From Viola odorata (Eukaryota > Streptophyta > Magnoliopsida > Malpighiales > Violaceae), in NCBI GenBank assembly GCA_963691705.1, contig OY829537.1, forward strand, positions 58,194,304 to 58,258,303: a stretch of DNA of 64,000 bases. The letters run 5' to 3'. Shown piece after piece: positions 37,903 to 51,112 of this stretch. Numbering within the stretch: the first letter of the stretch is position 1; each line of letters starts with the position of its first letter. A program made the position numbers and the translations under genes. Below the pieces are notes generated by a model. It searched no databases, was not told where the DNA came from, and saw nothing but the letters and a program-made list of their open reading frames with translations.

Positions 37903-39757
37903 GGTCACGTCCGCATAGTCGTGTGATAAAGTTGTGTCTGGTCACGTCCGCACATGTTGTCAGTTAAGCGTTGTCAAGGGTCACGTCCCCACATCGTGTT
38001 TTTAATGGTGTGTTTGGTCACATCCGCACAGTCGTCTGATAATGTTGTGTCTGGTCACTTCCGCACAGTCGTCTGATAATGTTGTGTCTGGTCACGTCCG
38101 CACATGTTCTCTGTTAAGCGTTGTGAAGGGTCACGTCCCCACATCATGTTGTTAATGTTGTGTCAGGTCACGTCCACATATGTCGTCTGATAATGTTGTG
38201 TCTAGTCACGTCCGCACATGTCATATCTTAAGCGTTGTGAAAGGTCACGGCCCCACATCGTGTTGTTAATGGTGTGTTTGGTCACTTCCGCACATGTCGT
38301 CTGATAATGTTATGTCTGCTCACGTCCGCACATGTTGTCTGTTAAGCGTTGTGAAGGGTCACGTCCCCACATCATATTTTAAATGCTGTGTCTGGTCACG
38401 TCTGCACAGTCGTCTGATAATATTGTGTCAGGTCACGTCCGCACATGTTGTCTGTTAGGCGTTGTGAAAGGTCACGTCACCACATCATGTTGTTAATGTT
38501 GTGTCAGGTCACGTCCACATATGTCGTCTGATAATGTTGTGTCTGGTCACGCCTGCACATGTCATCTCTTAAGCGTTGTGAAAGGTCACGGCCCCACATC
38601 GTGTTGTTAATGGTGTGTTTAGTCACTTCCGCACATGTTGTCTGTTAATCGTTGTGAAGGGTCACGTCCCCACATCATATTTTAAATGCTGTGTCTGGTC
38701 ACGTCTGCACAGTTTTCTGATAATATTGTGTCAGGTCACGTCCGCACATGTTGTCTGTTAGGCGTTGTGAAAGGTCACGTCCCCACATCATGTTGTTAAT
38801 GTTGTGTCAGGTCACGTCCACATATGTCGTCTGATAATGTTGTGTCTGGTCACGCCTGCACATGTCATCTCTTAAGCGTTGTGAAAGGTCACGGCCCCAC
38901 ATCGTGTTGTTAATGGTGTGTTTAGTCACTTCCGCACATGTTGTCTGTTAAGCGTTGTGAAGGGTCACGTCCCCACATCATATTTTAAATGCTGTGTCTG
39001 GTCACGTCTGCACAGTCGTCTGATAATATTGTGTCAGGTCACGTCCGCACATGTTGTCTGTTAGGCGTTGTGAAAGGTCACGTCCCCACATCATGTTGTT
39101 AATGTTGTGTCAGGTCACGTCCACATATGTCGTCTGATAATGTTGTGTCTGGTCACGCCTGCAAATGTCATCTCTTAAGCGTTGTGAAAGGTCACGACCC
39201 CACATCGTGTTGTTAATGTTGTGTCTGGTCACGTCCACACATGTCGTCTGATAATGTTGTGTCTGGTCACGTCCGCATATATCGTCTGTTAAGCGTTATG
39301 AAGGGTCACGTCCCCACATCATGTTTTTAATATTGTGTTTGGTCACGTCCGCACAGTCGTCTGATAATGTTGTGTCTGGTCACGTCCGCACATGTTGTCT
39401 GTTAAGCGTTGTGAAGGGTCACGTCCCCACATCATGTTGTTAATGTTGTGTCAGGTCACGTCCACATATGTCGTCTGATAATGTTGTGTCTGGTCACGTC
39501 CGCACATGTCATCTCTTAAGCGTTGTGAAAGGTCACGGCCCCACATCGTGTTGTTAATGTTGTGTCTGGTCACGTCCACACATGTCGTCTGATAATGTTG
39601 TGTCTGGTCACGTCCGCATATATCGTCTGTTAAGCGTTATGAAGGGTCACGTCCCCACATCGTGTTTTTAATATTGTGTCTGGTCACGTCCGCACATGTC
39701 ATCTCTTAAGCGTTGTGAAGGGTCACGCCCCCACCTCGTGTTATTAATGTTGTGTCT
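37903..39757 (+). repeat. HOR unit C (1855 bp)
   Basis: Closes the second 4732-bp block; with the preceding A it forms a 2877-bp A-C unit. CACGACCCC near 39193 replaces the CACGGCCCC of the 34461 homologue, so this copy carries a mix of lineages. Confidence 0.88.
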
Positions 39758-40779
39758 GGTCACGTCCGCACAGTCGTGTGATAAAGTTGTGTCTGGTCAC
39801 GTCCGTACATGTTGTCAGTTAAGCGTTGTCAAGGATCACGTCCCCACATCGTGTTTTTAATGGTGTGTTTGGTCACGTCCGCACAGTCGTCTAATAATGT
39901 TGTGTCTGGTCACTTCCGCACAGTCGTCTGATAATGTTGTGTCTGGTCACGTCCGCACATGTTGTCTGTTAAGCGTTGTGAAGGGTCACGTCCCCACATC
40001 ATGTTGTTAATGTTGTGTCAGGTCACGTCCACATATGTCGTCTGATAATGTTGTGTCTGGTCACGTCCGCACATGTCATCTCTTAAGCGTTGTGAAAGGT
40101 CACGACCCCACATCGTGTTGTTAATGGTGTGTTTGGTCACTTCCGCACATGTCGTCTGATAATGTTATGTCTGCGCACGTCCGCACATGTTGTCTGTTAA
40201 GCGTTGTGAAGGGTCACGTCCCCACATCATATTTTAAATGTTGTGTCTGGTCACGTCTGCACAGTCGTCTGATAATATTGTGTCAGGTCACGTCCGCACA
40301 TGTTGTCTGTTAGGCGTTGTGAAAGGTCACGTCCCCACATCATGTTGTTAATGTTGTGTCAGGTCACGTCCACATATGTCGTCTGATAATGTTGTGTCTG
40401 GTCACGCCTGCACATGTCATCTCTTAAGCGTTGTGAAAGGTCACGTCCCCACATCATGTTGTTAATGTTCTGTCAGGTCACGTCCACATATGTCGTCTGA
40501 TAATGTTGTGTCTGGTCACGTCCGCACATGTCATCTCTTAAGCGTTGTGAAAGGTCACGACCCCACATCGTGTTGTTAATGTTGTGTCTGGTCACGTCCA
40601 CACATGTCGTCTGATAATGTTGTGTCTGGTCACGTCCGCATATATCGTCTGTTAAGCGTTATGAAGGGTCACGTCCCCACATCGTGTTTTTAATATTGTG
40701 TCTGGTCACGTCCGCACATGTCATCTCTTAAGCGTTGTGAAGGGTCACGCCCCCACCTCGTGTTATTAATGTTGTGTCT
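39758..40779 (+). repeat. HOR unit A, right subtype (1022 bp)
   Basis: Exactly 2877 bp after the previous A, with the same GTCAAGGATCACG. The ATATTTTAAATG gamma near 40229 is followed by TTGTG, where most right-zone copies have CTGTG. Confidence 0.9.
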
Positions 40780-42899
40780 GGTCACGTCCGCATAGTCGTG
40801 TGATAAAGTTGTGTCTGGTCACGTCCGCACATGTTGTCAGTTAAGCGTTGTCAAGGGTCACGTCCCCACATCGTGTTTTTAATGGTGTGTTTGGTCACAT
40901 CCGCACAGTCGTCTGATAATGTTGTGTCTGGTCACTTCCGCACAGTCGTCTGATAATGTTGTGTCTGGTCACGTCCGCACATGTTCTCTGTTAAGCGTTG
41001 TGAAGGGTCACGTCCCCACATCATGTTGTTAATGTTGTGTCAGGTCACGTCCACATATGTCGTCTGATAATGTTGTGTCTAGTCACGTCCGCACATGTCA
41101 TATCTTAAGCGTTGTGAAAGGTCACGGCCCCACATCGTGTTGTTAATGGTGTGTTTGGTCACTTCCGCACATGTCGTCTGATAATGTTATGTCTGCTCAC
41201 GTCCGCACATGTTGTCTGTTAAGCGTTGTGAAGGGTCACGTCCCCACATCATATTTTAAATGCTGTGTCTGGTCACGTCTGCACAGTCGTCTGATAATAT
41301 TGTGTCAGGTCACGTCCGCACATGTTGTCTGTTAGGCGTTGTGAAAGGTCACGTCACCACATCATGTTGTTAATGTTGTGTCAGGTCACGTCCACATATG
41401 TCGTCTGATAATGTTGTGTCTGGTCACGCCTGCACATGTCATCTCTTAAGCGTTGTGAAAGGTCACGGCCCCACATCGTGTTGTTAATGGTGTGTTTAGT
41501 CACTTCCGCACATGTTGTCTGTTAATCGTTGTGAAGGGTCACGTCCCCACATCATATTTTAAATGCTGTGTCTGGTCACGTCTGCACAGTTTTCTGATAA
41601 TATTGTGTCAGGTCACGTCCGCACATGTTGTCTGTTAGGCGTTGTGAAAGGTCACGTCCCCACATCATGTTGTTAATGTTGTGTCAGGTCACGTCCACAT
41701 ATGTCGTCTGATAATGTTGTGTCTGGTCACGCCTGCACATGTCATCTCTTAAGCGTTGTGAAAGGTCACGGCCCCACATCGTGTTGTTAATGGTGTGTTT
41801 AGTCACTTCCGCACATGTTGTCTGTTAAGCGTTGTGAAGGGTCACGTCCCCACATCATATTTTAAATGCTGTGTCTGGTCACGTCTGCACAGTCGTCTGA
41901 TAATATTGTGTCAGGTCACGTCCGCACATGTTGTCTGTTAGGCGTTGTGAAAGGTCACGTCCCCACATCATGTTGTTAATGTTGTGTCAGGTCACGTCCA
42001 CATATGTCGTCTGATAATGTTGTGTCTGGTCACGCCTGCAAATGTCATCTCTTAAGCGTTGTGAAAGGTCACGGCCCCACATCGTGTTGTTAATGTTGTG
42101 TCTGGTCACGTCCACACATGTTGTCTGTTAAGCGTTGTGAAGGGTCACGTCCCCACATCATGTTGTTAATGTTGTGTCAGGTCACGTCCACATATGTCTT
42201 CTGATAATGTTGTGTCTGGTCACGTCCGCACATGTCATCTCTTAAGCGTTGTGAAAGGTCACGGCCCCACATCGTGTTGTTAATTGTGTGTTTGGTCACT
42301 TCCGCACATGTCGTCTGATAATGTTATGTCTGCTCACGTCCGCACATGTTGTCTGTTAAGCGTTGTGAAGGGTCACGTCCCCACATCATATTTTAAATGC
42401 TGTGTCTGGTCACGTCTGCACAGTCGTCTGATAATATTGTGTCAGGTCACGTCCGCACATGTTGTCTGTTAGGCGTTGTGAAAGGTCACGTCACCACATC
42501 ATGTTGTTAATGTTGTGTCAGGTCACGTCCACATATGTCGTCTGATAATGTTGTGTCTGGTCACGCCTGCACATGTCATCTCTTAAGCGTTGTGAAAGGT
42601 CACGGCCCCACATCGTGTTGTTAATGGTGTGTTTAGTCACTTCCGCACATGTTGTCTGTTAATCGTTGTGAAGGGTCACGTCCCCACATCATATTTTAAA
42701 TGCTGTGTCTGGTCACGTCTGCACAGTTTTCTGATAATATTGTGTCAGGTCACGTCCGCACATGTTGTCTGTTAGGCGTTGTGAAAGGTCACGTCCCCAC
42801 ATCGTGTTGTTAATGTTGTGTCTGGTCACGTCCGCACATGTCATCTCTTAAGCGTTGTGAAGGGTCACGCCCCCACCTCGTGTTATTAATGTTGTGTCT
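40780..42899 (+). repeat. Compound HOR unit with two exchange junctions (2120 bp)
   Basis: Starts as a C unit. At 42101-42139 an alpha head (GGTCACGTCCACACATG) continues as a beta (TTGTCTGTTAAGCG), jumping into the early part of another C-like unit. Near 42800 a gamma then joins directly to the unit-closing beta-gamma pair. The net result is two units joined without a start marker between them. Confidence 0.85.
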
Positions 42900-44754
42900 G
42901 GTCACGTCCGCATAGTCGTGTGATAAAGTTGTGTCTGGTCACGTCCGCACATGTTGTCAGTTAAGCGTTGTCAAGGGTCGCGTCCCCACATCGTGTTTTT
43001 AATGGTGTGTTTGGTCACATCCGCACAGTCGTCTGATAATGTTGTGTCTGGTCACTTCCGCACAGTCGTCTGATAATGTTGTGTCTGGTCACGTCCGCAC
43101 ATGTTCTCTGTTAAGCGTTGTGAAGGGTCACGTCCCCACATCATGTTGTTAATGTTGTGTCAGGTCACGTCCACATATGTCGTCTGATAATGTTGTGTCT
43201 AGTCACGTCCGCACATGTCATATCTTAAGCGTTGTGAAAGGTCACGGCCCCACATCGTGTTGTTAATGGTGTGTTTGGTCACTTCCGCACATGTCGTCTG
43301 ATAATGTTATGTCTGCTCACGTCCGCACATGTTGTCTGTTAAGCGTTGTGAAGGGTCACGTCCCCACATCATATTTTAAATGCTGTGTCTGGTCACGTCT
43401 GCACAGTCGTCTGATAATATTGTGTCAGGTCACGTCCGCACATGTTGTCTGTTAGGCGTTGTGAAAGGTCACGTCACCACATCATGTTGTTAATGTTGTG
43501 TCAGGTCACGTCCACATATGTCGTCTGATAATGTTGTGTCTGGTCACGCCTGCACATGTCATCTCTTAAGCGTTGTGAAAGGTCACGGCCCCACATCGTG
43601 TTGTTAATGGTGTGTTTAGTCACTTCCGCACATGTTGTCTGTTAATCGTTGTGAAGGGTCACGTCCCCACATCATATTTTAAATGCTGTGTCTGGTCACG
43701 TCTGCACAGTTTTCTGATAATATTGTGTCAGGTCACGTCCGCACATGTTGTCTGTTAGGCGTTGTGAAAGGTCACGTCCCCACATCATGTTGTTAATGTT
43801 GTGTCAGGTCACGTCCACATATGTCGTCTGATAATGTTGTGTCTGGTCACGCCTGCACATGTCATCTCTTAAGCGTTGTGAAAGGTCACGGCCCCACATC
43901 GTGTTGTTAATGGTGTGTTTAGTCACTTCCGCACATGTTGTCTGTTAAGCGTTGTGAAGGGTCACGTCCCCACATCATATTTTAAATGCTGTGTCTGGTC
44001 ACGTCTGCACAGTCGTCTGATAATATTGTGTCAGGTCACGTCCGCACATGTTGTCTGTTAGGCGTTGTGAAAGGTCACGTCCCCACATCATGTTGTTAAT
44101 GTTGTGTCAGGTCACGTCCACATATGTCGTCTGATAATGTTGTGTCTGGTCACGCCTGCAAATGTCATCTCTTAAGCGTTGTGAAAGGTCACGACCCCAC
44201 ATCGTGTTGTTAATGTTGTGTCTGGTCACGTCCACACATGTCGTCTGATAATGTTGTGTCTGGTCACGTCCGCATATATCGTCTGTTAAGCGTTATGAAG
44301 GGTCACGTCCCCACATCATGTTTTTAATATTGTGTTTGGTCACGTCCGCACAGTCGTCTGATAATGTTGTGTCTGGTCACGTCCGCACATGTTGTCTGTT
44401 AAGCGTTGTGAAGGGTCACGTCCCCACATCATGTTGTTAATGTTGTGTCAGGTCACGTCCACATATGTCGTCTGATAATGTTGTGTCTGGTCACGTCCGC
44501 ACATGTCATCTCTTAAGCGTTGTGAAAGGTCACGGCCCCACATCGTGTTGTTAATGTTGTGTCTGGTCACGTCCACACATGTCGTCTGATAATGTTGTGT
44601 CTGGTCACGTCCGCATATATCGTCTGTTAAGCGTTATGAAGGGTCACGTCCCCACATCGTGTTTTTAATATTGTGTCTGGTCACGTCCGCACATGTCATC
44701 TCTTAAGCGTTGTGAAGGGTCACGCCCCCACCTCGTGTTATTAATGTTGTGTCT
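42900..44754 (+). repeat. HOR unit C (1855 bp)
   Basis: Has the CATAG start. AGGGTCGCGTCC near 42974 is a rare A-to-G change that creates an extra CpG; it recurs at 46834 (offset 3860). Confidence 0.9.
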
Positions 44755-45776
44755 GGTCACGTCCGCACAGTCGTGTGATAAAGTTGTGTCTGGTCACGTC
44801 CGTACATGTTGTCAGTTAAGCGTTGTCAAGGATCACGTCCCCACATCGTGTTTTTAATGGTGTGTTTGGTCACGTCCGCACAGTCGTCTAATAATGTTGT
44901 GTCTGGTCACTTCCGCACAGTCGTCTGATAATGTTGTGTCTGGTCACGTCCGCACATGTTGTCTGTTAAGCGTTGTGAAGGGTCACGTCCCCACATCATG
45001 TTGTTAATGTTGTGTCAGGTCACGTCCACATATGTCGTCTGATAATGTTGTGTCTGGTCACGTCCGCACATGTCATCTCTTAAGCGTTGTGAAAGGTCAC
45101 GACCCCACATCGTGTTGTTAATGGTGTGTTTGGTCACTTCCGCACATGTCGTCTGATAATGTTATGTCTGCGCACGTCCGCACATGTTGTCTGTTAAGCG
45201 TTGTGAAGGGTCACGTCCCCACATCATATTTTAAATGCTGTGTCTGGTCACGTCTGCACAGTCGTCTGATAATATTGTGTCAGGTCACGTCCGCACATGT
45301 TGTCTGTTAGGCGTTGTGAAAGGTCACGTCCCCACATCATGTTGTTAATGTTGTGTCAGGTCACGTCCACATATGTCGTCTGATAATGTTGTGTCTGGTC
45401 ACGCCTGCACATGTCATCTCTTAAGCGTTGTGAAAGGTCACGTCCCCACATCATGTTGTTAATGTTCTGTCAGGTCACGTCCACATATGTCGTCTGATAA
45501 TGTTGTGTCTGGTCACGTCCGCACATGTCATCTCTTAAGCGTTGTGAAAGGTCACGACCCCACATCGTGTTGTTAATGTTGTGTCCGGTCACGTCCACAC
45601 ATGTCGTCTGATAATGTTGTGTCTGGTCACGTCCGCATATATCGTCTGTTAAGCGTTATGAAGGGTCACGTCCCCACATCGTGTTTTTAATATTGTGTCT
45701 GGTCACGTCCGCACATGTCATCTCTTAAGCGTTGTGAAGGGTCACTCCCCCACCTCGTGTTATTAATGTTGTGTCT
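44755..45776 (+). repeat. HOR unit A, right subtype (1022 bp)
   Basis: Carries GTCAAGGATCACG, plus private GTGTCCGGTCACG near 45583 and GGTCACTCCCCC near 45741 in the closing gamma. Confidence 0.9.
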
Positions 45777-46759
45777 GGTCACGTCCGCATAGTCGTGTGA
45801 TAAAGTTGTGTCTGGTCACGTCCGCACATGTTGTCAGTTAAGCGTTGTCAAGGGTCACGTCCCCACATCGTGTTTTTAATGGTGTGTTTGGTCACATCCG
45901 CACAGTCGTCTGATAATGTTGTGTCTGGTCACTTCCGCACAGTCGTCTGATAATGTTGTGTCTGGTCACGTCCGCACATGTTGTCTGTTAAGCGTTGTGA
46001 AGGGTCACGTCCCCACATCATGTTGTTAATGTTGTGTCAGGTCACGTCCACATATGTCTTCTGATAATGTTGTGTCTGGTCACGTCCGCACATGTCATCT
46101 CTTAAGCGTTGTGAAAGGTCACGGCCCCACATCGTGTTGTTAATTGTGTGTTTGGTCACTTCCGCACATGTCGTCTGATAATGTTATGTCTGCTCACGTC
46201 CGCACATGTTGTCTGTTAAGCGTTGTGAAGGGTCACGTCCCCACATCATATTTTAAATGCTGTGTCTGGTCACGTCTGCACAGTCGTCTGATAATATTGT
46301 GTCAGGTCACGTCCGCACATGTTGTCTGTTAGGCGTTGTGAAAGGTCACGTCACCACATCATGTTGTTAATGTTGTGTCAGGTCACGTCCACATATGTCG
46401 TCTGATAATGTTGTGTCTGGTCACGCCTGCACATGTCATCTCTTAAGCGTTGTGAAAGGTCACGGCCCCACATCGTGTTGTTAATGGTGTGTTTAGTCAC
46501 TTCCGCACATGTTGTCTGTTAATCGTTGTGAAGGGTCACGTCCCCACATCATATTTTAAATGCTGTGTCTGGTCACGTCTGCACAGTTTTCTGATAATAT
46601 TGTGTCAGGTCACGTCCGCACATGTTGTCTGTTAGGCGTTGTGAAAGGTCACGTCCCCACATCGTGTTGTTAATGTTGTGTCTGGTCACGTCCGCACATG
46701 TCATCTCTTAAGCGTTGTGAAGGGTCACGCCCCCACCTCGTGTTATTAATGTTGTGTCT
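45777..46759 (+). repeat. Chimeric HOR unit, 26-mer (983 bp)
   Basis: Eight alpha (299), nine beta (351) and nine gamma (333) sum to 983. It starts like an A or C unit, but from about 45980 it repeats 42121 onward (offset 3860), including ATATGTCTTCTG and the gamma-to-beta-prime junction near 46660. Confidence 0.88.
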
Positions 46760-48311
46760 GGTCACGTCCGCATAGTCGTGTGATAAAGTTGTGTCTGGTC
46801 ACGTCCGCACATGTTGTCAGTTAAGCGTTGTCAAGGGTCGCGTCCCCACATCGTGTTTTTAATGGTGTGTTTGGTCACGTCCGCACAGTCGTCTGATAAT
46901 GTTGTGTCTGGTCACTTCCGCACAGTCGTCTGATAATGTTGTGTCTGGTCACGTCCGCACATGTTCTCTGTTAAGCGTTGTGAAGGGTCACGTCCCCACA
47001 TCATGTTGTTAATGTTGTGTCAGGTCACGTCCACATATGTCGTCTGATAATGTTGTGTCTGGTCACGTCCGCACATGTCATATCTTAAGCGTTGTGAAAG
47101 GTCACGGCCCCACATCGTGTTGTTAATGGTGTGTTTGGTCACTTCCGCACATGTCGTCTGATATTGTTATGTCTGCTCACGTCCGCACATGTTGTCTGTT
47201 AAGCGTTGTGAAGGGTCACGTCCCCACATCATATTTTAAATGCTGTGTCTGGTCACGTCTGCACAGTCGTCTGATAATATTGTGTCAGGTCACGTCCGCA
47301 CATGTTGTCTGTTAGGCGTTGTGAAAGGTCACGTCACCACATCATGTTGTTAATGTTGTGTCAGGTCACGTCCACATATGTCGTCTGATAATGTTGTGTC
47401 TGGTCACGCCTGCACATGTCATCTCTTAAGCGTTGTGAAAGGTCACGGCCCCACATCGTGTTGTTAATGGTGTGTTTAGTCACTTCCGCACATGTTGTCT
47501 GTTAAGCGTTGTGAAGGGTCACGTCCCCACATCATATTTTAAATGCTGTGTCTGGTCACGTCTGCACAGTCGTCTGATAATATTGTGTCAGGTCACGTCC
47601 GCACATGTTGTCTGTTAGGCGTTGTGAAAGGTCACGTCCCCACATCATGTTGTTAATGTTGTGTCAGGTCACGTCCACATATGTCGTCTGATAATGTTGT
47701 GTCTGGTCACGCCTGCAAATGTCATCTCTTAAGCGTTGTGAAAGGTCACGGCCCCACATCGTGTTGTTAATGTTGTGTCTGGTCACGTCCACACATGTCG
47801 TCTGATAATGTTGTGTCTGGTAACGTCCGCATATATCGTCTGTTAAGCGTTATGAAGGGTCACGTCCCCACATCATGTTTTTAATATTGTGTTTGGTCAC
47901 GTCCGCACAGTCGTCTGATAATGTTGTGTCTGGTCACGTCCGCACATGTTGTCTGTTAAGCGTTGTGAAGGGTCACGTCCCCACATCATGTTGTTAATGT
48001 TGTGTCAGGTCACGTCCACATATGTCGTCTGATAATGTTGTGTCTGGTCACGTCCGCACATGTCATCTCTTAAGCGTTGTGAAAGGTCACGGCCCCACAT
48101 CGTGTTGTTAATGTTGTGTCTGGTCACGTCCACACATGTCGTCTGATAATGTTGTGTCTGGTCACGTCCGCATATATCGTCTGTTAAGCGTTATGAAGGG
48201 TCACGTCCCCACATCGTGTTTTTAATATTGTGTCTGGTCACGTCCGCACATGTCATCTCTTAAGCGTTGTGAAGGGTCACGCCCCCACCTCGTGTTATTA
48301 ATGTTGTGTCT
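46760..48311 (+). repeat. HOR unit C lacking eight monomers (1552 bp)
   Basis: 1855-303: the GCACAGTTTTCTG section (beta, gamma, alpha, beta, gamma, alpha, beta, gamma) is absent; the switch lies near 47505-47560. Has private GATATTGTTATG near 47160 and GGTAACGTCC near 47819. Confidence 0.88.
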
Positions 48312-50166
48312 GGTCACGTCCGCACAGTCGTGTGATAAAGTTGTGTCTGGTCACGTCCGCACATGTTGTCAGTTAAGCGTTGTCAAGGGTCACGTCCCCA
48401 CATCGTGTTTTTAATGGTGTGTTTGGTCACGTCCGCACAGTCGTCTAATAATGTTGTGTCTGGCCACTTCCGCACAGTCGTCTGATAATGTTGTGTCTGG
48501 TCACGTCCGCACATGTTGTCTGTTAAGCGTTGTGAAGGGTCACGTCCCCACATCATGTTGTTAATGTTGTGTCAGGTCACGTCCACATATGTCGTCTGAT
48601 AATGTTGTGTCTGGTCACGTCCGCACATGTCATCTCTTAAGCGTTGTGAAAGGTCACGGCCCCACATCGTGTTGTTAATTGTGTGTTTGGTCACTTCCGC
48701 ACATGTCGTCTGATAATGTTATGTCTGCTCACGTCCGCACATGTTGTCTGTTAAGCGTTGTGAAGGGTCACGTCCCCACATCATATTTTAAATGCTGTGT
48801 CTGGTCACGTCTGCACAGTCGTCTGATAATATTGTGTCAGGTCACGTCCGCACATGTTGTCTGTTAGGCGTTGTGAAAGGTCACGTCACCACATCATGTT
48901 GTTAATGTTGTGTCAGGTCACGTCCACATATGTCGTCTGATAATGTTGTGTCTGGTCACGCCTGCACATGTCATCTCTTAAGCGTTGTGAAAGGTCACGG
49001 CCCCACATCGTGTTGTTAATGGTGTGTTTAGTCACTTCCGCACATGTTGTCTGTTAATCGTTGTGAAGGGTCACGTCCCCACATCATATTTTAAATGCTG
49101 TGTCTGGTCACGTCTGCACAGTTTTCTGATAATATTGTGTCAGGTCACGTCCGCACATGTTGTCTGTTAGGCGTTGTGAAAGGTCACGTCCCCACATCAT
49201 GTTGTTAATGTTGTGTCAGGTCACGTCCACATATGTCGTCTGATAATGTTGTGTCTGGTCACGCCTGCACATGTCATCTCTTAAGCGTTGTGAAAGGTCA
49301 CGGCCCCACATCGTGTTGTTAATGGTGTGTTTAGTCACTTCCGCACATGTTGTCTGTTAAGCGTTGTGAAGGGTCACGTCCCCACATCATATTTTAAATG
49401 CTGTGTCTGGTCACGTCTGCACAGTCGTCTGATAATATTGTGTCAGGTCACGTCCGCACATGTTGTCTGTTAGGCGTTGTGAAAGGTCACGTCCCCACAT
49501 CATGTTGTTAATGTTGTGTCAGGTCACGTCCACATATGTCGTCTGATAATGTTGTGTCTGGTCACGCCTGCAAATGTCATCTCTTAAGCGTTGTGAAAGG
49601 TCACGGCCCCACATCGTGTTGTTAATGTTGTGTCTGGTCACGTCCACACATGTCGTCTGATAATGTTGTGTCTGGTCACGTCCGCATATATCGTCTGTTA
49701 AGCGTTATGAAGGGTCACGTCCCCACATCATGTTTTTAATATTGTGTTTGGTCACGTCCGCACAGTCGTCTGATAATGTTGTGTCTGGTCACGTCCGCAC
49801 ATGTTGTCTATTAAGCGTTGTGAAGGGTCACGTCCCCACATCATGTTGTTAATGTTGTGTCAGGTCACGTCCACATATGTCGTCTGATAATGTTGTGTCT
49901 GGTCACGTCCGCACATGTCATCTCTTAAGCGTTGTGAAAGGTCACGGCCCCACATCGTGTTGTTAATGTTGTGTCTGGTCACGTCCACACATGTCGTCTG
50001 ATAATGTTGTGTCTGGTCACGTCCGCATATATCGTCTGTTAAGCGTTATGAAGGGTCACGTCCCCACATCGTGTTTTTAATATTGTGTCTGGTCACGTCC
50101 GCACATGTCATCTCTTAAGCGTTGTGAAGGGTCACGCCCCCACCTCGTGTTATTAATGTTGTGTCT
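48312..50166 (+). repeat. HOR unit C (1855 bp), first 5.4-kb block
   Basis: Opens the 5373-bp block that recurs at 53685. TTGTCTATTAAGCG near 49804 recurs at 55177. CTGGCCACTTCC near 48461 is private to this copy. Confidence 0.9.
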
Positions 50167-51112
50167 GGTCACGTCCGCACAGTCGTGTGATAAAGTTGTG
50201 TCTGGTCACGTCCGTACATGTTGTCAGTTAAGCGTTGTCAAGGGTCAGGTCCCCACATCGTGTTTTTAATGGTGTGTTTGGTCACGTCCGCACAGTCGTC
50301 TAATAATGTTGTGTCTGGTCACTTCCGCACAGTCGTCTGATAATGTTGTGTCTGGTCACGTCCGCACATGTTGTCTGTTAAGCGTTGTGAAGGGTCACGT
50401 CCCCACATCATGTTGTTAATGTTGTGTCAGGTCACGTCCACATATGTCGTCTGATAATGTTGTGTCTGGTCACGTCCGCACATGTCATCTCTTAAGCGTT
50501 GTGAAAGGTCACGGCCCCACATCGTGTTGTTAATGGTGTGTTTGGTCACTTCCGCACATGTCGTCTGATAATGTTATGTCTGCGCACGTCCGCACATGTT
50601 GTCTGTTAAGCGTTGTGAAGGGTCACGTCCCCACATCATATTTTAAATGCTGTGTCTGGTCACGTCTGCACAGTCGTCTGATAATATTGTGTCAGGTCAC
50701 GTCCGCACATGTTGTCTGTTAGGCGTTGTGAAAGGTCACGTCCCCACATCATGTTGTTAATGTTGTGTCAGGTCACGTCCACATATGTCGTCTGATAATG
50801 TTGTGTCTGGTCACGCCTGCACATGTCATCTCTTAAGCGTTGTGAAAGGTCACGTCCCCACATCATGTTGTTAATGTTCTGTCAGGTCACGTCCACATAT
50901 GTCGTCTGATAATGTTGTGTCTGGTCACGTCCGCACATGTCATCTCTTAAGCGTTGTGAAAGGTCACGACCCCACATCGTGTTGTTAATGTTGTGTCTGG
51001 TCACGTCCACACATGTCGTCTGATAATGTTGTGTCTGGTCACGTCCGCATATATCATCTCTTAAGCGTTGTGAAGGGTCACGCCCCCACCTCGTGTTATT
51101 AATGTTGTGTCT
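50167..51112 (+). repeat. HOR unit A lacking one beta-gamma pair (946 bp)
   Basis: 1022-76: near 51048-51060 a beta-double-prime head (GCATATATC) continues as beta-prime (ATCTCTTAAGCG), removing 39+37 bp. The duplicate at 55540 keeps the full length, so the deletion followed the block duplication. AGGGTCAGGTCC near 50240 is shared with 55613. Confidence 0.9.
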
